A stretch of DNA of 64,000 bases from JANYBT01 sp038211475. GTDB taxonomy: Bacteria > Acidobacteriota > Terriglobia > Terriglobales > Acidobacteriaceae. Below, in pieces: positions 26,785-35,048 of this stretch (the first letter of the stretch is position 1; every line of letters begins with the position of its first letter). The stretch is taken from contig JBBQVN010000003.1 in assembly GCA_038211475.1 (NCBI GenBank), forward strand, positions 1-64,000, given 5' to 3'. Below the pieces are notes generated by a model, which was given only the letters and a program-made list of their open reading frames with translations, was not told the DNA's origin and made no database searches. The position numbers were made by a program, and so were the translations under genes.

Positions 26785-27321
26785 TTGAAGCGCGTCACCG
26801 CCATTTATCCCGGATCGTTCGACCCGCCCACTAACGGGCACGTGGACCTGATTGACAGGGGCAGCAAGATTTTCCATGAGCTGATTGTGGCGGTGCTGCG
26901 CAATCCCGAGAAAGAGCCCATGTTCAGCGTCACCGAGCGCCGCAACATGCTGGAGGAGCTGACCGCACAATACAAAAATGTGCGGGTGGATACCTTCGAT
27001 GGTTTGATGGTGCACTACGCGGTGCAGGTGAAATCCACTTGTGTGTTGCGGGGCATTCGCGCCATCAGCGACTACGAGTACGAACTCCAGATGGCTTTGA
27101 TGAACCGCAAGCTATGTCCCGAACTGGAGACCGTTTTCATGATGCCCGCCGACAAATATTCGTACATCAGCTCGCGACTGGTGCGGGAGGTGGCGCAGGC
27201 GGGAGGGCCGGTGAACGGCCTGGTTCCGGAATTGGTGGACCAGCGCCTGCATGGCAAGTTCGACCCGGCGCACCGCTTCAACCAGCCCATCCCTAACAAG
27301 CCAAGGAGATCCAAGTCATGA
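26785..27321 (+). CDS. coaD: Pantetheine-phosphate adenylyltransferase
   Basis: 178 residues from a TTG start. GGAGAGG lies four bases before this TTG, and conserved CoaD sequence begins at once (KRVTAIYPGSFDPPTNGH); an ATG 42 bases upstream would add a non-conserved leader. CoaD transfers AMP to 4'-phosphopantetheine in CoA synthesis. The nucleotidyltransferase motifs are GSFDPPTNGH and YISSRLVRE. VLRGIRAISDYEYELQMA and a short Pro/Lys-rich tail complete it. Its stop overlaps the next start by ATGA, so it is coupled with the aminotransferase gene. Confidence 0.95.
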   Translation: MKRVTAIYPGSFDPPTNGHVDLIDRGSKIFHELIVAVLRNPEKEPMFSVTERRNMLEELTAQYKNVRVDTFDGLMVHYAVQVKSTCVLRGIRAISDYEYELQMALMNRKLCPELETVFMMPADKYSYISSRLVREVAQAGGPVNGLVPELVDQRLHGKFDPAHRFNQPIPNKPRRSKS

Positions 27322-28514
27322 CCCCGACTATCGCACATGCAATTCAGCTGACCGAGCGCATCAACCGCATTGAGGCCTCCGCCACGTTGGCGGTGGTGGC
27401 GGAAGCCGACAAATTGCGCAGCCAGGGAATCGATGTCGTGGATTTTGGGGCGGGAGAACCGCACTTTGCGACGCCGCAGCACATCAAGGACGCTGGGATT
27501 GCAGCCATTCAGGGCAATTTCACCAAGTACACAGCGGTTGGGGGCACTCCGGAGTTGCGCGATGCAATCGTGCATCGCCATGCCGTGGATTTCGATTCCG
27601 ACTACCGCCGCGAAGAGTCGGTGGCCTCCACCGGCGGCAAGCACGCGCTGTTCAACGCGATTCAAGTTCTGGTGGATCATGGCGATGAAGTAATTTTGCC
27701 GGTGCCGTACTGGGTGTCGTTCAAAGATATTGTGCGCTATGCCGGGGGCCACTGCGTGCTGCTGGCCACGGACGAGGCCCAAGGATTCCGGCTGACCGCG
27801 GCGATGATAGAGCGGCTGATAACGCCGCGCACCAAACTGATCATTTTGAATTCGCCGTCGAACCCGTCGGGGGCGGTGATGAGCGCGGAGGACCTGACGG
27901 AAGTGGTACGCCTGGCTCACGAGCGCGGCATTTGGGTGCTCTCCGACGAATGCTATGTGTACTTGAATTACAGCGGGAAGGCGTTTTCGGTGGGCGCGCT
28001 GAGCGAATACAAGGAACGCATGGTGGTGCTGGGATCGCTCTCAAAAACCTATGCGATGACAGGCTGGCGGCTGGGCTACGCGCTGGCTCCGGCACCGGTG
28101 GTCAGCGCCATGATTAAGTTGCAGAGCCAGTCCACCTCGAATCCGACATCGATTGTGCAAAAGGCAGCGGTGGCCGCGCTCCAAGGGCCGCAAGATTGCG
28201 TGGAGGAGATGAGACTGGAGTACATCAAGCTGCGCGATCACGTGGTGCACGGACTGCGCGCCCTACCCGGCGTGAAGTGTACCCTGCCGGAGGGCGCATT
28301 CTACGCATATCCCAACATGTCAGCCTATTTCGGCCGCAGCGGTGTGAATTCGGGGTCGGACCTGGCGGGCAAGTTGCTGCGGGAAGCTCACGTGGCGACG
28401 GTGCCTGGCGAAGGCTTCGGGACCTCGCAGCACATTCGAGTATCGTATGCCACATCGATTGCGGAACTGGACCGCGGGCTGGAGCGAATGAGGAAATTCC
28501 TGGCGGCGCTTTAG
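27318..28514 (+). CDS. PLP-dependent aminotransferase (aspartate aminotransferase-like, class I/II)
   Basis: 398 residues of fold type I. The PLP lysine lies in GSLSKTYAMTGWRLGYA, the PLP-phosphate-binding loop begins with the Gly pair of STGGKHALFNAIQ, and NSPSNPSGAVMS and the C-terminal Arg in IRVSYATS bind the substrate carboxylate. It most resembles the aspartate/aromatic aminotransferases of subgroup I-gamma, which swap an amino group between aspartate and 2-oxoglutarate, but substrate choice is not certain. A perfect AAGGAG precedes the start, which overlaps the coaD stop. A prephenate or aromatic aminotransferase role is possible. Confidence 0.92.
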   Translation: MTPTIAHAIQLTERINRIEASATLAVVAEADKLRSQGIDVVDFGAGEPHFATPQHIKDAGIAAIQGNFTKYTAVGGTPELRDAIVHRHAVDFDSDYRREESVASTGGKHALFNAIQVLVDHGDEVILPVPYWVSFKDIVRYAGGHCVLLATDEAQGFRLTAAMIERLITPRTKLIILNSPSNPSGAVMSAEDLTEVVRLAHERGIWVLSDECYVYLNYSGKAFSVGALSEYKERMVVLGSLSKTYAMTGWRLGYALAPAPVVSAMIKLQSQSTSNPTSIVQKAAVAALQGPQDCVEEMRLEYIKLRDHVVHGLRALPGVKCTLPEGAFYAYPNMSAYFGRSGVNSGSDLAGKLLREAHVATVPGEGFGTSQHIRVSYATSIAELDRGLERMRKFLAAL

Positions 28515-28596
28515 GGGGACCGCGCTGATACCCTGATTTTTTGCCGACGACTTCTGTTCGGTCTTTTAGCATCAGCACCAGCCACACGAATTGAAG

Positions 28597-29598
28597 ATGA
28601 GCCAACTTTATCCACTGCTGATGACGCCGCTGTTCGATCCCCGTCCTTGGGGAACGATGGACTTGGCGCCGATTTATCCCAACCACAAGTTTCCTGAGAA
28701 GATTGGGGAAGCCTGGCTCACGGGCGATCAGTGCGTGGTGAAGGATGGGCCGCTGGCGGGAAGTAAGTTGGCGGAACTCAGTCAGCGTTTTGGCCGCGAT
28801 TTGGTAGGAGATACGGCGCCCGAGGACTCACGATTTCCGCTGCTGTTGAAGTTTCTGTTCCCTGACGAGAAATTGTCGGTGCAGGTGCATCCCGATGACG
28901 CGACCGCGCACCAGCATGGGCTGCCCTGCGGAAAGACCGAGTGCTGGTATGTGGTACAGGCGAAGCCGGGAGCGCAAGTGGGGCTGGGGTTGAAGCCGGG
29001 GGTCACGCGGGACGATCTGGGGCAGGCTATCGCCGGGATGCGGGCGGAAGATTCACTGAATTGGATCAACGTTTATGCGGGCGAAATGATTTATGTAGGG
29101 GGCGGGACAGTGCACACCATCGGGGCTGGCGTGGTGCTGGTGGAAACCCAGCAGCAGTCCGATACCACTTACCGCCTGTATGATTATGGGCGTCCGCGCG
29201 AACTGCACCTGAAAGATGGCTTGGCGGCGGTGAAGGTGGACTCGACTGCGGGAAAGGTGATGCGTCCAGCGCCTGTGGCGGTGGACGGCGGCCAAAACCG
29301 CTTCTCCAGGCTAGTGAGTGCGCCGCATTTTGAAGTTGGCATGTACGAATTGAAAGAGCCGCATACGTTCTTGGCGGGCGACGGACCAGGCAAGAGCGCG
29401 GCGCAGATATTGACCGCGGTGGAAGGCTGCGGGGTTGTGGAAGTGGCGGGAAAAGAGCCGGTAACCTTTGCCAAAGGCGAAGCGGTGGTGGTCGCGGCGG
29501 TGCTGGGAAGTTTCCAGGTGCGTCCACAATGGGCAGTGGAGTTCTTAATTTCCGCGGTGCCACAGGTCGGCAACCCGGAGCCGGCGGTGCGGCCGTAA
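28597..29598 (+). CDS. manA: Mannose-6-phosphate isomerase (type I)
   Basis: 333 residues; it interconverts fructose-6-phosphate and mannose-6-phosphate. The cupin metal site is visible: LSVQVHPDDATAHQ (Gln and His ligands), KTECWYVV (Glu ligand) and the later GGGTVHTIGAG (His). It then shows the DTTYRLYDYGR segment. A TTG two codons upstream is a weaker start. It heads a compact three-gene cluster (manA, manC, phosphomannomutase; gaps of 61 and 29 bases) that contains every step from fructose-6-phosphate to GDP-mannose. GDP-mannose probably feeds polysaccharide or glycan synthesis. Confidence 0.95.
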   Translation: MSQLYPLLMTPLFDPRPWGTMDLAPIYPNHKFPEKIGEAWLTGDQCVVKDGPLAGSKLAELSQRFGRDLVGDTAPEDSRFPLLLKFLFPDEKLSVQVHPDDATAHQHGLPCGKTECWYVVQAKPGAQVGLGLKPGVTRDDLGQAIAGMRAEDSLNWINVYAGEMIYVGGGTVHTIGAGVVLVETQQQSDTTYRLYDYGRPRELHLKDGLAAVKVDSTAGKVMRPAPVAVDGGQNRFSRLVSAPHFEVGMYELKEPHTFLAGDGPGKSAAQILTAVEGCGVVEVAGKEPVTFAKGEAVVVAAVLGSFQVRPQWAVEFLISAVPQVGNPEPAVRP

Positions 29599-29659
29599 CG
29601 TAGCGCGCGGGCGGAAGCGGTTTTGATTCTTTGCGACTTTGCTTCACAATGACTTCAGG

Positions 29660-30778
29660 ATGACCGAAACCAAAACAAATTTCAGTTTCTATCCCGTGAT
29701 TCTGGCGGGCGGCCGGGGCACGCGCTTTTGGCCGCTGAGCCGGAAACGCAACGCTAAGCAAATGCTGGCGCTTGATGGCAAAGACAGCATGCTGCAGCAG
29801 GCGGTGGCCAGGCTGTTGCCCATGGCGCCAGCTCGCCGCTTCTGGGTGATCACCAATGAAGATTTGCGCCTGGCCGTGGGCAAACAATTACCCAAGCTAT
29901 CCAAGGGACAGATTGTGGCGGAGCCGGTGGGACGCAATACCGCGCCTGCCATCGGGTTGGCTGCGTTCCTGCTGCTGCGCGAGAACCCTGACGCTGTCAT
30001 TGGCATGTTTCCCTCAGACCATGTGATTGCCCAGCCGGAGCGCTATCGCGAAACCCTAGAGCGGGCGATCCGCATTGCCGAAGCGGGCGAAAATATTGTG
30101 GTGCTGGGGATTAAGCCGCATCGCGCCGAAACCGGCTACGGATACATCGAAGCGGGCAACGAACATGCTTCGGGCGCGAAACGGGTGCGGCGGTTTACCG
30201 AGAAGCCCGATGCGCAGAAGGCAGCCGAGTTTGTGAGGGCGGGGAACTACTACTGGAACAGCGGCATGTTTGTGTGGAGCGCGCGCACGCTCACCAATGC
30301 GCTCCGCGAATATTTACCTAAGACCGCGGCCTTGCTGGAGCAGATTGCGGCGGCGTACGGGACGCGGAAGTTCGCCGAAGTGTTTCGCAAGCTGTATACC
30401 AAGTGCGAAAACATCAGCATTGACTATGCCGTGCTGGAGCCGCGTTCGGCCAAAGGGGAATCGTCTTCCAATCTTTTCTGTTTGCCGGCGGACTTCGGTT
30501 GGAATGATCTGGGATCGTGGACGGCGCTGCATGAGCACCACAACATGAAGAACGAACTGGAGCAGCACAACATGATTGCGGCGGAAGGAAGTTACGCCCT
30601 CAACTCGACTAACAATTTTGTCCGTGCTCCGGGGAAATTTGTTTCGCTGGTGGGAGTGCATGACCTGGTGGTAGTCGAGACCGAAGACGCCCTGCTGATC
30701 ACCACGCTTGAAAAAGCTCAGGATGTGGGCAAGGTCGTGAAGCATCTGGATGAGAAGAAGATGGCGAAGCTCACGTAA
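29660..30778 (+). CDS. manC: Mannose-1-phosphate guanylyltransferase
   Basis: 372 residues from the ATG at 29660. The N-terminal pyrophosphorylase signature VILAGGRGTRFWPLSRKRNAKQML binds GTP, and the conserved FTEKPD and NSGMFVWSA segments bind mannose-1-phosphate. PADFGWNDLGSWTALHEH is the typical lower-domain motif. It makes GDP-mannose from mannose-1-phosphate and GTP. It lacks the C-terminal isomerase domain found in bifunctional ManC/AlgA proteins, which fits the separate manA just upstream. Short spacing in the manA-manC-pmm cluster suggests cotranscription. Confidence 0.95.
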   Translation: MTETKTNFSFYPVILAGGRGTRFWPLSRKRNAKQMLALDGKDSMLQQAVARLLPMAPARRFWVITNEDLRLAVGKQLPKLSKGQIVAEPVGRNTAPAIGLAAFLLLRENPDAVIGMFPSDHVIAQPERYRETLERAIRIAEAGENIVVLGIKPHRAETGYGYIEAGNEHASGAKRVRRFTEKPDAQKAAEFVRAGNYYWNSGMFVWSARTLTNALREYLPKTAALLEQIAAAYGTRKFAEVFRKLYTKCENISIDYAVLEPRSAKGESSSNLFCLPADFGWNDLGSWTALHEHHNMKNELEQHNMIAAEGSYALNSTNNFVRAPGKFVSLVGVHDLVVVETEDALLITTLEKAQDVGKVVKHLDEKKMAKLT

Positions 30779-30807
30779 GTTTTAAGACTCCGACCCGTAG
30801 CAAAATC

Positions 30808-32223
30808 ATGACAGAAATCAAATTTGGCACCGACGGTTGGCGCGGCATCATCGCCGACGACTTTACGTTTGACAATGTGAGACGGGTGGCGGGCGCGATG
30901 GCGTCCTACGCGTTGAAGTACGAAGACCCTAAGCACGGCGTGTTCGTGGGGTTTGACACGCGGTTCCTCTCGCAGCGGATGGCACAGATCGCGGCGCAAA
31001 CCATTGCGGGTGCCGGAATTGCAGTGAAGATCGCAAGGCAGGCGTGCCCGACTCCCGCCGTTTCGTATGCGGTCAAGACCCATGCCGCGGCCTCTGGAGT
31101 CATGATCACATCCAGCCATAACCCCTGGAACTGGAATGGCATGAAGATGAAGGGCAAGTTTGGCGGTTCAGCCACGCCCGCCATGATGCAACACGTAGCC
31201 GAAGAACTGAAGGCCGGCTCCATACCTAAAAACCCGGGTGGCAGCGTGGAAGAGGTGGACCTGCACGCAGCCTACGTCGCGGCAGTGTGCAACTTCGCCG
31301 ACCTGGATCTAATTGCGAAGGCCAAGTTCCACATCGCGATTGATTCCATGTACGGGTCGGGGCGAGGCATTCTGGCGAAGGTATTCGCAGACCGCGGGGT
31401 GCAGCATGTGGCCATTCGGCAAGAGATGAACCCGCTGTTTCCAGACATCAATCCCGAGCCGATTCTGCCACACATCGCGATGTTGCAAGAAACCGTGGTG
31501 CGGGAGAAGTGCGACGCGGGTTTTGCCACCGATGGGGATGCGGACCGCATTGGTGCGGTGGCCGAAGACGGAAGTTTTGTCGATTCGCACAAATGTTTTG
31601 CGATTTTGTTGCACTGGCTGCTGGTGAGGAAGAAGTGGCCAGGGGATGTGGTGCGGGCGTTTAATACCACGCTGATGCTCGACCGCATTGCCGCCAAGTA
31701 TGGCCGCAAGCTGATCGAGTGTCCGATTGGATTCAAGTACATTGCCGATTTGATGATGGAGCGGGAGATTCTGATCGGCGGCGAAGAGTCGGGAGGCATC
31801 GGATACGGGCGTTTTCTGCCTGAGCGGGACGGAGTGCTCAACTCGTTGATGCTGGCAAACGTGATGGCCGAGGAAGGCAAGCCGCTGGGACAACTGGTGG
31901 CAGACTTGCAACGCGAATTTGGTGAGCACCATTATGGCCGGGTTGATATGCACGTGGCGGACGCCATCAAGAATTCGGCGATCCAGCGCGCGGGCACGGC
32001 CGATACTCGCAAGCTGGGACGGTTTGGAATTGTGCGCAAAGAAACGCTGGATGGCGTGAAGTTTTTTCTGGACGCACCGAAAAACGGGAACGGCGCGGAC
32101 CCGTGGGTATTGTTCCGGGCTTCGGGGACCGAACCCATGCTGCGGGTTTACTCGGAAGCGGCATCGCCGGAACTGGTGGCGGAGATTCTGGCAATGGCTG
32201 AAGAATTTGTAAACGGGGGCTAG
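30808..32223 (+). CDS. Phosphomannomutase/phosphoglucomutase family protein
   Basis: 471 residues of the alpha-D-phosphohexomutase family. The phosphoserine loop is MITSSHNPWNWNGMK, the metal-binding loop ATDGDADRIGA, the sugar-binding loop GGEESGGIG, and the phosphate-binding loop FRASGTEPMLRVY. It starts FGTDGWRGIIADDFT. Given its place after manA and manC it most likely converts mannose-6-phosphate to mannose-1-phosphate. The family also includes phosphoglucomutases and GlmM, and some members do both hexoses, so specificity is an inference from context. Confidence 0.93.
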   Translation: MTEIKFGTDGWRGIIADDFTFDNVRRVAGAMASYALKYEDPKHGVFVGFDTRFLSQRMAQIAAQTIAGAGIAVKIARQACPTPAVSYAVKTHAAASGVMITSSHNPWNWNGMKMKGKFGGSATPAMMQHVAEELKAGSIPKNPGGSVEEVDLHAAYVAAVCNFADLDLIAKAKFHIAIDSMYGSGRGILAKVFADRGVQHVAIRQEMNPLFPDINPEPILPHIAMLQETVVREKCDAGFATDGDADRIGAVAEDGSFVDSHKCFAILLHWLLVRKKWPGDVVRAFNTTLMLDRIAAKYGRKLIECPIGFKYIADLMMEREILIGGEESGGIGYGRFLPERDGVLNSLMLANVMAEEGKPLGQLVADLQREFGEHHYGRVDMHVADAIKNSAIQRAGTADTRKLGRFGIVRKETLDGVKFFLDAPKNGNGADPWVLFRASGTEPMLRVYSEAASPELVAEILAMAEEFVNGG

Positions 32224-32302
32224 CCCGATCAAGGGTTGGCGCGTCTAAACATGTAGCAGCAGTCACTTCAGATACTTCTGCTGGATATCGTTCATCATAG
32301 CT

Positions 32303-33433
32303 ATGGAAAGCGAACACAATCCGGCAGACTCGCCGGGCGCGCAGCGCTATAACCGAATCCACCGCTGGTTGGGGTTCGCGGATGCGGGGCTGGGGTTTGC
32401 CTTGCTGGTGGCGTTGGTTGCTACGCGAGGCAGCGCGGCACTGCGCGACATTGCCTATCGAGCGGCATCGCAACACTATGCGGTGGCGGTCTTTTTCTAT
32501 GTGGCGATGCTGCTGGTGATTGGTAGAGCGCTGGGTGCGGGGCTGAACTACTACGGCTTTCGGTTGGAACACCACTACCAACTCTCTAATCAGAAGCTGG
32601 GATCGTGGCTGTGGGACCAAGCGAAGGAATTCTTGCTAGGGTTGGTAATCGCCGGAATTCTGGTGGAGCTGGTTTATTTTTTGATCCGGCAATTCCCCGA
32701 GCATTGGTGGATTGCGGCGTGGGCGCTGTTTCTAGGTCTGTTCGTGCTGCTGGCGCAGGTGGCCCCGATATTGCTGCTGCCGATCTTCTACAAGTTCGAG
32801 CCGCTGGAGAATGAGGGATTGAAGGAGCGGCTGGTACGCATGAGCCAGCGCGCGGGGACTCGAGTGCGGGGCGTGTACAAGTGGCACCTCTCGGCAAAGA
32901 GCAAGAAGGCCAACGCTGCGCTGACTGGTCTGGGCGCAACCCGTCGCATTATTCTGGCTGACACGCTGCTGGATAATTATTCCGACGACGAAATTGAAGC
33001 GGTGCTGGCGCATGAACTGGGGCACCACGTTCACCAGCATATTTTGAAAAGTATTATGGTGCAGGCCGCGGTCACCCTGATCGGCTTTTGGGCGGCGAAT
33101 GAAGTGCTGCACTACGCCGTGGACCGGGGCATGTTCGAAACTATTTCCGACTTCGCCAACCTTTCGCTGCTGGTGCTGGTGTCGACTGTCTTGTCACTTG
33201 TGCTGATGCCGGCGCTCAACGCCTACTCGCGGTTCAACGAGCGCCAGGCGGACCGGTACTGCTTTCAATCGGTGCCCAGTGTGGAACCGTTCATCACCGC
33301 GATGAATAGATTGGCGGGACAGAATCTGGCGGAGCGGGCGCCTTCGAAGTGGGTGGAGATGCTGTTCCACTCGCATCCAGCGATTGCGAAGCGGGTGGCT
33401 GCGGCGGAAGCATGGCAGAGTGGCGGGCGTTAG
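32303..33433 (+). CDS. M48-family membrane metalloprotease (Ste24/CAAX endopeptidase-like)
   Basis: 376 residues with several membrane segments (LGFALLVALVATRG, VAVFFYVAMLLVIGRALG, LLGLVIAGILVELVYFLI, WALFLGLFVLLAQVAPILLLPIF and two after the active site). The zinc motif HELGHHVHQ lies near residue 240, and the third ligand is expected in FNERQADRYCF. The N-terminal region, with HHYQLSNQKLGSWLWDQAKE, matches the Ste24/CAAX prenyl protease 1 type, longer than HtpX. In bacteria these enzymes take part in membrane protein turnover. It stands alone 79 bases after the GDP-mannose cluster. Confidence 0.93.
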   Translation: MESEHNPADSPGAQRYNRIHRWLGFADAGLGFALLVALVATRGSAALRDIAYRAASQHYAVAVFFYVAMLLVIGRALGAGLNYYGFRLEHHYQLSNQKLGSWLWDQAKEFLLGLVIAGILVELVYFLIRQFPEHWWIAAWALFLGLFVLLAQVAPILLLPIFYKFEPLENEGLKERLVRMSQRAGTRVRGVYKWHLSAKSKKANAALTGLGATRRIILADTLLDNYSDDEIEAVLAHELGHHVHQHILKSIMVQAAVTLIGFWAANEVLHYAVDRGMFETISDFANLSLLVLVSTVLSLVLMPALNAYSRFNERQADRYCFQSVPSVEPFITAMNRLAGQNLAERAPSKWVEMLFHSHPAIAKRVAAAEAWQSGGR

Positions 33434-33509
33434 GTTGGGAGCCGCATCCGGAGCCTAAGGGCCCGACCTTCCCGAAGTTGCGGCTAGCACAACTTCTGGT
33501 TTCGCAAAT

Positions 33510-34226
33510 CTATTCCTGCAAGATTGCTTCCACCCGACGCAGGTCGTCTTCGGTATCCACTCCGATGGTGTCAAAGGGGGTCTCGCCCACAAAGATGGGG
33601 ATGCCGTTTTCCAGAAAGCGCAATTGCTCCAGCCGCTCACTGCGTTCCAGCCGCGACTCCGGTAACGCCACGAAGCGGTCGAGAGCGGGCTTGCGGTATC
33701 CGTAGAAACCCAAGTGCTTGAAATACTGCGGACGCACCCCGTCGCGGTCATGAGGGATGGTGGCGCGCGAGAAATAGAGTGCGCGGCCCGAAGAGTCGAC
33801 GACTACCTTGACCGCGTTGGGGTTGGCGATATCAATTTCCATCGCTGGGGTCATCAGGGTGCCGACCTGCACCTCGGGATCATGCATGACGGCGATCAGT
33901 GAGTCGATGTGTTGGGGACGGGTCAGCGGCTCGTCGCCTTGAATGTTGAGGTACACATCGGCGAGAGAGTTGGTTGCAATCTCGTACACGCGCTCGGTGC
34001 CGCTGCGGCAGTTCGTGGAGGTCATCTGCGCCGGGAAACCACGCTTCTGGCAGAAGGCAAGAATTTCGTCGGAGTCGGTCGCGATCACTACCTGGTCCAA
34101 GCGAACGCAGGCCTTCACTCCGGCATAGACCCGCGCCAAAAGAGCCTCTCCGGCGATCTCACGCAGCATTTTGCGCGGCAAGCGCGTCGAGGCCAGGCGG
34201 GCGGGGATGACGGCGATCACTTTCAT
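33510..34226 (-). CDS. kdsB: 3-deoxy-manno-octulosonate cytidylyltransferase (CMP-Kdo synthetase)
   Basis: 238 residues from the ATG at 34226; longer readings add unrelated residues. It activates Kdo with CTP for lipid A core assembly, so the organism makes Gram-negative-type LPS. Motifs are VIAVIPARLASTRLPRKML, IATDSDEI, MTSTNCRSGTERVYE, NIQGDEPLTRPQHID and HLGFYGYRKPALDRF, all in the right order. It is followed by no other kds gene. It converges on the M48 gene and shares strand with the MarC gene upstream. Confidence 0.97.
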   Translation of the reverse strand: MKVIAVIPARLASTRLPRKMLREIAGEALLARVYAGVKACVRLDQVVIATDSDEILAFCQKRGFPAQMTSTNCRSGTERVYEIATNSLADVYLNIQGDEPLTRPQHIDSLIAVMHDPEVQVGTLMTPAMEIDIANPNAVKVVVDSSGRALYFSRATIPHDRDGVRPQYFKHLGFYGYRKPALDRFVALPESRLERSERLEQLRFLENGIPIFVGETPFDTIGVDTEDDLRRVEAILQE

Positions 34227-34302
34227 GTTCCTAGTGTCAGACCGCGCCAGCGTGGTTGGCAAGTGAGCAGGGGTGCGCTCGAAATCGGAACCATCACGAG
34301 CT

Positions 34303-34965
34303 CTATGTTTTGGAGATGAGGTGAGCCAGGCCGGTAGAAGCGATTTGCAGGCCGACGCAGAAGACAAGGAAGGCGCTGAGGCGATTAATCACTTGCTCGC
34401 CGCGCGGGCCCAGGCGGCGCAGGAATGTGGAGGTGAAGGCGTAAGACACATACACCAAGACACACATCGCCGCGGATGCCAGAAAAATGGCAAGCAGGTG
34501 GAGCAAGTGCACCGTCAAGTCACTATCGTGGCTGTGGGCGCTGAGCGTCAGGAGAACGGAAATGGTCCCTGCGCCGGTGGTCATGGGGAACGCCAAGGGG
34601 TAGAAGAGCAAATTCTCAGTACGGTTTCCGGCCCTAGAGTTGGAGGAAACGCCGGAATCTTTCGCGTCAGAATCCGAAGAGAGCAACTGCCAGCCCATCC
34701 GGCAGATCAAAATTCCGCCCGCGACCTGGACGATGGGGAGCGAGATGCCGAAGAGCTGGAAGATCCAGCTTCCCGCAACGATGGTAGCGCCGCATATGAC
34801 GAAACAGTAGAAAGCAATCTTGAACGCAGCCGCCTTGCGTTGATCGCGATCCAAGCCGCTGAGAAAGGGATCGACGATGAACGCCGTTCCCAGGGGGTTG
34901 ACCGGGGGGAACAGCGACACGAAACCGACGAGGACCAAGTTGAGAAAAGTCGCGGCCGTCTGCAT
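34303..34965 (-). CDS. MarC-family inner membrane protein
   Basis: 220 residues with about six membrane segments (FLNLVLVGFVSLFPPVNPLG, AAAFKIAFYCFVICGATIVAG, the ISLPIVQVAGGILIC segment, the PLAFPMTTGAGTISVLLTL segment, LLAIFLASAAMCVLVYVSYA, FLVFCVGLQIASTGL). FPPVNPLG and PLAFPMTTGAGT are the two conserved re-entrant-type motifs of MarC/UPF0056. The family was first linked to multiple antibiotic resistance, later disproved; its function is unknown. A hydrophilic loop (residues about 95-115) lies between segments three and four. The ATG at 34965 is chosen; a longer form starts at a weak codon. Confidence 0.85.
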   Translation of the reverse strand: MQTAATFLNLVLVGFVSLFPPVNPLGTAFIVDPFLSGLDRDQRKAAAFKIAFYCFVICGATIVAGSWIFQLFGISLPIVQVAGGILICRMGWQLLSSDSDAKDSGVSSNSRAGNRTENLLFYPLAFPMTTGAGTISVLLTLSAHSHDSDLTVHLLHLLAIFLASAAMCVLVYVSYAFTSTFLRRLGPRGEQVINRLSAFLVFCVGLQIASTGLAHLISKT

Positions 34966-35048
34966 GCCAAAGGATGATAGAGCATAGCGGACATTTGCAG
35001 GGCGCAACAGGCAACGGACCGGGTGGCCGGGCCATTACCCTTAACTTC

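Noticed and set aside
25579..27015. 478-residue open frame antisense to recA and coaD
   Set aside because: It is a shadow of conserved coding sequence, His/Arg-rich, without family motifs.
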